From positions 1 through 5,195 of the forward strand of contig CAJBKH010000017.1 in assembly GCA_903953615.1 (NCBI GenBank): a stretch of 5,195 nt of DNA, written 5' to 3'. The position numbers were made by a program, and so were the translations under genes. Shown one piece after another: positions 1 through 5,195 of this stretch. Source of the DNA: an uncultured Bacteroidota bacterium (GTDB taxonomy: Bacteria > Bacteroidota > Bacteroidia > NS11-12g > UBA955). The first letter of the stretch is position 1. Each line of letters begins with the position of its first letter. The notes under the pieces were generated by a model. That model did no database searches, was not told the origin of the DNA, and saw nothing but the letters and a program-made list of their open reading frames with translations.

Positions 1-58
1 GGTTATTAGGTTATTAGGTTATTAGGTTATTAGGTTATTAGGTTATTAGGTTATTAGG
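1..58. repeat. Perfect tandem array of the octamer GGTTATTA
   Basis: Seven perfect copies of GGTTATTA run head to tail from the first base, followed by the GG of an eighth, after which the sequence changes abruptly. The array continues to the left edge, so its real copy number is unknown. The unit contains stop codons in the forward reading and is not a multiple of three, so it is not coding. It lies about 75 bases beyond the stop codon of the minus-strand kelch gene. A short-unit perfect array is prone to slipped-strand copy-number change. Whether it regulates a gene to the left cannot be seen from here. Confidence 0.95.
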
Positions 59-67
59 GCGAGCAGG

Positions 68-93
68 TTGGTTTTTTAATTCCAATTAACCAA
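68..93. repeat. AT-rich inverted repeat between octamer array and kelch gene
   Basis: TTGGTT (68-73) is complementary to AACCAA (88-93), and AATT (78-81) to AATT (84-87), with CC between. The arms form a ten-pair stem interrupted only by a four-T bulge (74-77) on the left arm. It lies downstream of the minus-strand kelch gene, where a terminator would be expected. Read in that direction no run of T follows the stem, so it is not a convincing intrinsic terminator. It could stabilise the transcript 3' end or be chance pairing in AT-rich DNA. Confidence 0.4.
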
Positions 94-132
94 TAACTAA
101 TGATTATTCAACATCAAGCCTAATGGATTTCA

Positions 133-1740
133 TTACTGCCTAATAATAATTTTTTGTACGACCCTTTCATAAGGCGTTTCAACAATCAAAATATAGGTCC
201 CGTTTTGCTCAAGGTATTTTATTTTTCGTTGAAATATATTCTCGCCTATTTGCAAATCATTTAAAATATTTTCTTCAATTAATTCGCCGCTAAGATTAAA
301 GAGTGAAATTTTTGTTTCAACTTTTTTATTCAAATGAAACTTAACCATAAAGTCACCTGCATTTGGATTTGGGAAAACTTGAACCTGCAAGGTACCCGTA
401 CTTTGTGCATTAAGAGAATGTATTCCAGCTGAGGAATTCTTAGTTACATAGACTTTGAAAATTTGGCTACTGGCAAAACTTTGTGTTCCGGTATTTGTGA
501 AAAAAACATTGGCGGCAGAGCTACTTATTCCGCCATAGATATAACCTACCAAGGTACTATCTGATGTAAAATTATCTAACTTTAAAACTTCATTCGCAAA
601 CTGTGGTACAGTTCTAATTGGAATAAATTCTGCACCTGCACCTAACAAACTTGGCATTTCAACAGGTAATTTATACTCTGCCATTGTCCCATTAGCCGTT
701 CTGGTAACACGTGCAATTGTCTTAACAAAAGGAACATTATTATCTTGCACCAACATATTAGCAGAACTATAATATTGAGCAATGCCTCCGAAGAACACAT
801 TGTGCATTTCGTTATTTGTCGCTGAATAAAGCGGCAAGACAGCACAATGGTAGTGGTTGTAATACTGCTGAAAAGCATTGTTTACAGCATAAGTTGTACT
901 GTCAATGTTTACACAATTCAAAAAGGGCAAGTCGGCCGTTGTCTGAAAAACACCAGAAAATGCGGTAATACCCTCTTCACCACTTGGTAAAATTTGTGGA
1001 ACAGCATTATAATCTCTTCGGTGTAAATTTATAGCATCCGTGATGGTGGGCAAATGCGTTACAGTAATGGTCGATCCATTATCTGAAAGATTAAACTTAC
1101 GGATTGCATCTGTGTAAACTTGTGTATAGGTAGGGTTGCCCATTGGATTATAATTGCCATCAAATTTATTACCCCCAATAAGATAGAAGGTGTTATTTAT
1201 CTTTTTTAAATGCCCACCAGTTACGGCAAATTGAGCATCGCTTATTTGTCTAAAATAACTTGTAAAAGAAGTTCCAGCTATGATTGCATTTATAACTGCA
1301 GGCACATCTATGACCGTTAAATTATCAAAGGTTTTTCTTGAGGCCGTTGCCGCATTGTAACCATAGCCTCCAATCACATATAAAGAATTCCCTGTTTGAT
1401 GAAACTCCATATTGGTTGAACTCAATTGTTCTTGTAAAGCAACAGAGAGTGATGTGATTGGTGCAGACCATTTTTGTTGAGAAACAGGGTCGATGACAAT
1501 AATTTGGTTGTTATTCCCAATAACATCAAAAGCCGCAAATGGCTGCCTACGGTGTAAACCATCGAGTCTCCCTCCAACTATTAGCCATTTATCGCTATCT
1601 TGTCCAAAAGCATATGCTTGTATGCCTCCCAATCCATTAATACGCATTGGTTCAATATGAATATTGAACGGCGATGTTTGTGCATAATTTGAAAAACCGA
1701 GCAGCAATAGTCCTACAATTAACATTAAGTTCCTTTTCAT
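133..1740 (-). CDS. Secreted kelch-type beta-propeller protein with T9SS type A sorting domain
   Basis: The 535-residue product is predicted to be exported by Sec and then moved across the outer membrane by the type IX secretion system. Residues 1-20 are a signal peptide (MKRN, hydrophobic core 5-16), with probable cleavage Ala20|Gln21. Kelch-like strands ending in a Gly pair are visible near 52-57, 121-125, 171-176, 185-190, 315-319 and 399-404, which suggests about six propeller blades. Residues about 453-535 match a T9SS sorting domain: VFPNPNAGDF at 455-464, GTYILIV at 514-520, and a basic, Ile-rich C-terminus. LHRR occurs twice (62-65 and 239-242), and a His-rich YNHYHC lies at 294-299. 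Propeller and export are confident; ligand or enzymatic activity is unknown. The start is firm because an in-frame TAA immediately precedes the ATG. The gene stands alone, divergent from guaA. Confidence 0.9.
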   Translation of the reverse strand: MKRNLMLIVGLLLLGFSNYAQTSPFNIHIEPMRINGLGGIQAYAFGQDSDKWLIVGGRLDGLHRRQPFAAFDVIGNNNQIIVIDPVSQQKWSAPITSLSVALQEQLSSTNMEFHQTGNSLYVIGGYGYNAATASRKTFDNLTVIDVPAVINAIIAGTSFTSYFRQISDAQFAVTGGHLKKINNTFYLIGGNKFDGNYNPMGNPTYTQVYTDAIRKFNLSDNGSTITVTHLPTITDAINLHRRDYNAVPQILPSGEEGITAFSGVFQTTADLPFLNCVNIDSTTYAVNNAFQQYYNHYHCAVLPLYSATNNEMHNVFFGGIAQYYSSANMLVQDNNVPFVKTIARVTRTANGTMAEYKLPVEMPSLLGAGAEFIPIRTVPQFANEVLKLDNFTSDSTLVGYIYGGISSSAANVFFTNTGTQSFASSQIFKVYVTKNSSAGIHSLNAQSTGTLQVQVFPNPNAGDFMVKFHLNKKVETKISLFNLSGELIEENILNDLQIGENIFQRKIKYLEQNGTYILIVETPYERVVQKIIIRQ

Positions 1741-1762
1741 TTAATAGCTTATTATTATTCTA

Positions 1763-1908
1763 CGAATCTAATTCTAAAACAACTCGTCTTCAGTGACATT
1801 TGTTACATAACAATTACTTTAGTTTGATGACCCGTTCCTTTTGCAATAAAGCCGCAGACTATATTGCTACGGCTTCGCCAAATGCTGCAAACGAATACCT
1901 AATTCTAA
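1763..1908. repeat. Pair of near-identical direct repeats in the divergent intergenic region
   Basis: ACGAAT followed by CTAATTCTAA occurs at 1762-1777. The same 16 bases recur at 1891-1908 with only AC inserted between the two halves. The copies lie in the same orientation, about 129 bases apart, one on each side of the nested inverted repeat at 1840-1891. They could be paired binding sites, the remains of a local duplication, or the target duplication of a decayed insertion. None of these is shown by the sequence. Confidence 0.5.
1840..1891. other. Nested inverted repeat, GC-richer than its surroundings
   Basis: AAGCCGCAG (1849-1857) pairs with CTACGGCTT (1867-1875) at eight of nine positions around a nine-base loop. 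Outside it TTTGCA (1840-1845) is perfectly complementary to TGCAAA (1886-1891). A third pairing, GCAATA (1843-1848) with TATTGC (1862-1867), would compete with both. The element is clearly GC-richer than the intergenic DNA around it. No T-run follows on either strand, so it is not a standard terminator. It could be a REP-like dispersed repeat, a leader-RNA structure or an operator. Confidence 0.45.
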
Positions 1909-1991
1909 TCAGGCTATTGGATTTAACTGTCATTTCGGCATTTTCACCAAAATAAAGCCCTTTTCAAATACATTCTTTGGGTTTAAAACAT

Positions 1992-1999
1992 TATTTTTG
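1992..1999 (+). promoter_or_regulatory. Probable -7 element of the guaA promoter
   Basis: TATTTTTG matches the Bacteroidota -7 consensus TAnnTTTG exactly and ends 17 bases before the guaA ATG, which would give a very short leader of about ten bases. The -33 element is weak: the nearest TTTG (1976-1979) is only 12 bases upstream, whereas roughly 17-23 is usual. The assignment therefore rests on the -7 box and its position. Confidence 0.5.
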
Positions 2000-2029
2000 C
2001 AAACTTAATTTTAAGCATGCAGGAACAAA
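2000..2029 (-). promoter_or_regulatory. Candidate leftward promoter for the kelch gene
   Basis: On the minus strand TTTG (2029-2026) is followed after 18 bases by TAAGTTTG (2007-2000), a perfect TAnnTTTG with acceptable spacing. Transcription would begin near 1993 and give the kelch gene a leader of about 250 bases carrying the nested inverted repeat. The -33 box lies inside the first codons of guaA and the -7 box abuts that of guaA. I saw no other exact TAnnTTTG on this strand in 1741-2016. In AT-rich DNA a chance match is possible. Confidence 0.4.
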
Positions 2030-3543
2030 TTTTAATCCTTGATTTTGGTTCACAATACACCCAACTCATTGCACGAAGAGTGCGCGAACTCAATGTGTAT
2101 TGCGAAATCCATCCTTACAACCACATCCCAACCATTACCGAAAACATCAAAGGTGTAATCCTATCAGGCAGTCCAGCATCTGTGCGCGATAGTGAAGCCC
2201 CTCAAATTGATTTAACACAATTCGATAAAAACTTACCAATCTTAGCGGTTTGTTATGGTGCCCAATATTATGCGCAAAAAGGTGGTGGCAATGTTGCTGC
2301 TAGTAATCACCGCGAATACGGAAGAGCGATGCTCAACAAGTCCAAAGACAGTCGCTTGTTCGAAGGTATGCAGTTTCCAACCCAAGTTTGGATGAGCCAT
2401 GGTGATACCATAACTGCCCTTCCAACCAATGCCGAGTTAATTGCTTCTACAGATTCAATTCCATACGCGGCATTTCAACTCACCGATTCAAACACCTTTT
2501 GCATACAATTTCATCCAGAGGTTACACATAGCACAGATGGTGCGCACTTGTTAAAAAACTTTGTAGTGGGAATTAGTGGTTGCACCCAAGATTGGAATCC
2601 TGATAATTTTATCCATAGCACTGTTGATGAATTAATTCAAAAAATTGGCGATGACAAAGTCATCCTTGGTTTATCAGGTGGGGTTGATAGTAGTGTAGCT
2701 GCAGGTTTATTGCACAAAGCGATTGGCAAAAATTTATATTGCATTTTTATTGATAATGGCTTGTTGCGCATGAACGAGTTCGAACAAGTTTTGGAAGCAT
2801 ACAAAGAAATGGATTTGAATGTGATTGGCGTTGATGCCACTGATCAATTTTATACCGCCTTAGCAGATATTCAAGATCCCGAATTAAAAAGAAAAGCCAT
2901 TGGCAGAGTATTTGTAGAGGTATTTGAACAGGAGTCAAAAAAGATTGATGGCGCGCGTTGGTTAGCACAAGGTACTATCTATCCAGATGTGATAGAATCG
3001 GTATCGGTAAAAGGGCCATCGGCTACCATTAAATCGCATCACAATGTGGGTGGACTTCCAGAAAAAATGGATTTAAAAATCATAGAGCCATTGCGCAGTT
3101 TGTTTAAAGACGAAGTTAGAAAAGTGGGTGCTGCCTTAGGGATACCGACTAATATTTTAGGTCGCCATCCGTTTCCAGGGCCAGGTCTTGCCATTCGTAT
3201 TATTGATGCAGTTGATGCCACCAAAGTAAAAATATTACAACAGGCCGATGCCTTGTTTTTAAACACCTTGAGAGAGAGCGGTTGGTATGATAAAATTTGG
3301 CAAGCAGGTGCTATCTTCTTACCTGTAAAAAGTGTTGGTGTAATGGGCGATGAAAGAACCTATGAAAATGTAATTTGTTTGCGTGCTGTTACTTCGGTCG
3401 ATGGCATGACTGCAGATTGGGTACATATACCGCATGAGATATTAGCAGAAATTAGTAATAAAATCATTAATCAAGTCAAAGGGATTAACCGCGTGGTATA
3501 CGACATAAGTTCGAAACCACCTGCCACAATAGAATGGGAATAA
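2017..3543 (+). CDS. guaA: GMP synthase (glutamine-hydrolysing)
   Basis: This cytoplasmic enzyme makes GMP from XMP, ATP and glutamine in the last step of guanine nucleotide synthesis. The 508 residues are a full-length two-domain protein. The N-terminal class I glutamine amidotransferase (about 1-190) starts with LILDFGSQYTQL and carries nucleophile Cys79 in AVCYGAQ, with His166 and Glu168 in QFHPEVTHS. The ATP pyrophosphatase domain has the PP-loop SGGVDSS at 220-226, AQGTIYPDVIES at 317-328 and KSHHNVGGLP at 339-348. The C-terminal dimerisation and XMP-binding part has RHPFPGPGL at 383-391 and ends in KPPATIEWE. All catalytic motifs are intact. SGSP at 50-53 replaces the more common SGGP, which I believe is usual in this phylum. 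The ATG is firm: an in-frame TAA lies 33 bases upstream with no other start between. The stop overlaps the next gene by one base. Confidence 0.98.
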   Translation: MQEQILILDFGSQYTQLIARRVRELNVYCEIHPYNHIPTITENIKGVILSGSPASVRDSEAPQIDLTQFDKNLPILAVCYGAQYYAQKGGGNVAASNHREYGRAMLNKSKDSRLFEGMQFPTQVWMSHGDTITALPTNAELIASTDSIPYAAFQLTDSNTFCIQFHPEVTHSTDGAHLLKNFVVGISGCTQDWNPDNFIHSTVDELIQKIGDDKVILGLSGGVDSSVAAGLLHKAIGKNLYCIFIDNGLLRMNEFEQVLEAYKEMDLNVIGVDATDQFYTALADIQDPELKRKAIGRVFVEVFEQESKKIDGARWLAQGTIYPDVIESVSVKGPSATIKSHHNVGGLPEKMDLKIIEPLRSLFKDEVRKVGAALGIPTNILGRHPFPGPGLAIRIIDAVDATKVKILQQADALFLNTLRESGWYDKIWQAGAIFLPVKSVGVMGDERTYENVICLRAVTSVDGMTADWVHIPHEILAEISNKIINQVKGINRVVYDISSKPPATIEWE

Positions 3544-4670
3544 TGCGCAAAGTTTATTTTATACTGTTATTACTTTCTAGCATTCAATTGACACTGAAGG
3601 CCCAAAACGGCGTTGAACGTAAAGTCAATAATAGTCCCATTTTTCTAAAAGAATTTAAGGTGGTTTTAATGTTGCCATTCTGTATGGACATGCCAGAAAA
3701 ATATAAGGTGCGCGATAAAATGGCCGACTATTACGAAGGTGTTGAAATGGCAATCGAAGACCTTAAAAAAATGGGCATGAACATGTCGTTAACGGTCTAT
3801 GATACCCGCATGGATAGTATGGAAGTGATTCGTATTTTATCGAATCCGGAAATGCAAAAGATCGATTTGCTGATTGGTCCTGTTTACGACAACGAATTGA
3901 TAGAAGCTGAAAAATTTTGTTCTATTTACAATATTCCAATGGTTAGTCCACTGCGTTATTTTCCAAATAGAACAGGTGGCAGTTTCCCTTTAATTAATTG
4001 TGTTCCGCCCGACAGTTTGGAATACTATTACATAGGACAGCATGCAGCTTTGGCATTCAAAAATTTTCAAACCTTGGTGGTTGAGAACAGCGATAAAAAT
4101 TTAAAACCATTTGCAGCTAGAAATTTTAAACGCGGTTACGAATCGGTAGCAGGTAAAAAATGTGGCATCATAGATGGCAAAATAAAAACACCTACCACAG
4201 AATGGAATGGCAAAGATTCATTGCTTATATATTACACGTCTAAAAACGGCTCTTCTGCTGGTGCTGCGCTCGACAATGCAAGTAAAAACAAATGGGTGGT
4301 GGCTGGTTCAGCTGATTGGCTGGATGTTGACCGCACGAATTACAATGTGTTCAATGGCGTGTATTTTTACGACTCCTATTGTGTGCCTTCAAATGACACT
4401 TCTTACAAGAAAATTCGAAGACAATTTAGAACCAAATATGGTGGCGACCCTCAGCGATACACTTTTGTTGGATACGATCAATTCATGTTTTTTGGCAGTG
4501 CTCTAATGGCGTTTGACAATCAATTTTACAAATACATCATTGATAAAAATTTCAGAATGGTGCACACCAATTACCGCTTTATACAGCGCGGCAACTTAAT
4601 TGAAAATGCAGGCACCAATCTTTTTTACTTCGACAATTACAACCTTTACAAAGCTTATTGGAGACAATAA
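3543..4670 (+). CDS. Secreted periplasmic-binding-protein-like (PBP type I fold) protein
   Basis: From the ATG that overlaps the guaA stop (TAATG) the product has 375 residues. An ATG nine bases upstream in the same frame would add MGI, but the internal one gives a classic MRK signal peptide and a stop-start overlap. Residues 1-20 are the signal, with probable cleavage Ala20|Gln21. There is no lipobox cysteine, so it is probably soluble in the periplasm. The mature part resembles the Leu/Ile/Val-binding and LpoA-like fold: first strand FKVVLMLPF at 38-46, helix YYEGVEMAIEDL at 63-74, LTVYDT at 83-88, IDLLIGPVYD at 107-116, IPMVSPL at 131-137, and a late GYDQFMFFGSAL at 310-321. Related Bacteroidota proteins often carry LysM repeats before this fold; none is visible here. 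The ligand is unknown, and no permease or ATPase gene is adjacent, so a transport role is not supported. A sensor or cell-wall cofactor role is possible. Confidence 0.8.
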   Translation: MRKVYFILLLLSSIQLTLKAQNGVERKVNNSPIFLKEFKVVLMLPFCMDMPEKYKVRDKMADYYEGVEMAIEDLKKMGMNMSLTVYDTRMDSMEVIRILSNPEMQKIDLLIGPVYDNELIEAEKFCSIYNIPMVSPLRYFPNRTGGSFPLINCVPPDSLEYYYIGQHAALAFKNFQTLVVENSDKNLKPFAARNFKRGYESVAGKKCGIIDGKIKTPTTEWNGKDSLLIYYTSKNGSSAGAALDNASKNKWVVAGSADWLDVDRTNYNVFNGVYFYDSYCVPSNDTSYKKIRRQFRTKYGGDPQRYTFVGYDQFMFFGSALMAFDNQFYKYIIDKNFRMVHTNYRFIQRGNLIENAGTNLFYFDNYNLYKAYWRQ

Positions 4671-5195
4671 TCAAACCCTTTCAATTAGCCATTGCCGCAG
4701 AATTAATTCGCAATTATTCTGGCAAAGTACCTTTTACAAGTTACTTTAACGAGCAATGCAAACAACATAAGAATTGGGGCAGTCGCGACCGCAAAATATA
4801 CCGTCAGGCTTGCTATGCCTATTTTAGATTAGGGCATGCAAGCGATAGTGGCACCATAGAAAACAATATTCAATTGGGACTACAATCGGCAGAAGCAATT
4901 GCCAGTCAGCTTGATTTAAAAACCATTTTCCCTGCCCATCAAAAGATTTCAAAAAGCATTGCTTTGGAACAATTCTTTTTAGATTTATTGGAACAAAAAC
5001 CAGTTTATTTGGTGGTGCTAAGTAATGCTCAAAACGACATCAATACAGCACTCGAAAACAATGGCATTCCTTACACCTATATCAACCCCAATTGTATCCG
5101 TGTTAACGCGAATGCAAATTGCAATGGGATTATTGAAAATGGGTGGGCCAGCATTATGGACCAAGCTTCGCAAATGGCGGCCGACTTAGTACAAA
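4658..5195 (+). CDS. RsmB/NOP-family RNA (cytosine-C5) methyltransferase, N-terminal part
   Basis: The open frame runs to the window end; 179 codons are visible. Family members transfer a methyl group from S-adenosylmethionine to carbon 5 of cytosines, typically in 16S rRNA. The family call rests on AAELIRNYSGKVPF at 13-26, the GSRDRK motif at 41-46 followed by YRQACYAYFRLG, and MDQASQMAADL at 167-177, which matches the segment just before the SAM-binding motif. The SAM-binding site and catalytic cysteines lie beyond the edge, so activity cannot be judged. No ATG occurs in frame between an upstream TGA (4601-4603) and codon 167. The best start is TTG at 4658, which puts the conserved N-terminus in the expected place and overlaps the preceding gene by 13 bases. 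ATA at 4667 or ATC at 4670 are less likely. The rRNA position modified is not determined. Confidence 0.85.
   Translation, partial: METIIKPFQLAIAAELIRNYSGKVPFTSYFNEQCKQHKNWGSRDRKIYRQACYAYFRLGHASDSGTIENNIQLGLQSAEAIASQLDLKTIFPAHQKISKSIALEQFFLDLLEQKPVYLVVLSNAQNDINTALENNGIPYTYINPNCIRVNANANCNGIIENGWASIMDQASQMAADLVQ

Noticed and set aside
1..58. CRISPR array or telomere-like repeat
   Set aside because: The units are eight bases with no spacers, and nothing else suggests a linear chromosome end.
68..93. Intrinsic terminator for the kelch gene
   Set aside because: The stem is AT-rich with a bulge and lacks a following T-run in the direction of transcription.
642..878. Minus-strand reading frame of 78 codons inside the kelch gene
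   Set aside because: It lies entirely within a well-supported gene on the same strand in another frame, has Cys- and Leu-rich low-complexity composition and shows no domain.
1799..1826. Alternative rightward promoter, TTTG then TAGTTTG after 17 bases
   Set aside because: The -7 box is one base short of TAnnTTTG, and it would give guaA a leader of about 185 bases when a perfect -7 box lies next to the gene.
1928..1940. TGTCATTTCGGCA as an operator palindrome
   Set aside because: Only three of five arm positions pair normally, with one G-T and one mismatch; too weak in a region this AT-rich.
1741..2016. Riboswitch upstream of guaA
   Set aside because: I recognise no purine, preQ1 or other conserved aptamer core, and the likely start point leaves only about ten leader bases.
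2637..3266. Three minus-strand open frames of 67-75 codons within guaA
   Set aside because: They are antisense to conserved guaA motifs, including the PP-loop and HPFPGPG, whose constraint explains the absence of stops.
4207..4506. Plus-strand frame of 99 codons within the binding-fold gene
   Set aside because: It is fully nested in another frame of a gene with a clear signal peptide and fold; no start context or recognisable domain supports it.

Overview
The window looks like a piece of a chromosome from a member of the phylum Bacteroidota. The first gene encodes a secreted protein with a C-terminal type IX secretion (T9SS) sorting domain, a machinery largely confined to that phylum. Both secreted proteins have signal peptides ending in Ala followed by Gln. 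DNA is AT-rich, the starts lack clear Shine-Dalgarno sequences, and the intergenic region holds TAnnTTTG boxes, the -7 element of Bacteroidota promoters. I cannot place the organism more finely than this.

Layout: 1-132 is non-coding and opens with a perfect GGTTATTA octamer array that runs into the left edge. 133-1740 (minus) encodes a secreted kelch-type beta-propeller of unknown function. 1741-2016 is the intergenic region between divergent genes. It holds a GC-richer nested inverted repeat, a near-perfect direct repeat and a palindromic pair of -7 boxes. 2017-5195 (plus) is a tightly packed run of three genes: guaA (GMP synthase), a periplasmic-binding-protein-fold (PBP type I) secreted protein of unknown ligand, and the N-terminal part of an RsmB/NOP-family RNA cytosine-C5 methyltransferase cut by the window end.

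The three plus-strand genes overlap at both junctions (stop/start TAATG, then a 13-base overlap with a probable TTG start), so they are probably co-transcribed and translationally coupled. Only guaA has a well-defined reaction. The link between GMP synthesis, a secreted binding-fold protein and an RNA methyltransferase is not obvious from function and may simply be co-expression of growth-linked genes. The kelch gene points the other way and is probably independent, although its transcription could start from the bidirectional -7 palindrome next to guaA.

I found no RNA genes, insertion sequences, CRISPR arrays or clear intrinsic terminators. No feature amounts to a clearly new biological system. 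The points most worth a second look are the palindromic -7 element, the intergenic inverted repeat, the octamer array and the guaA-linked binding-fold protein.
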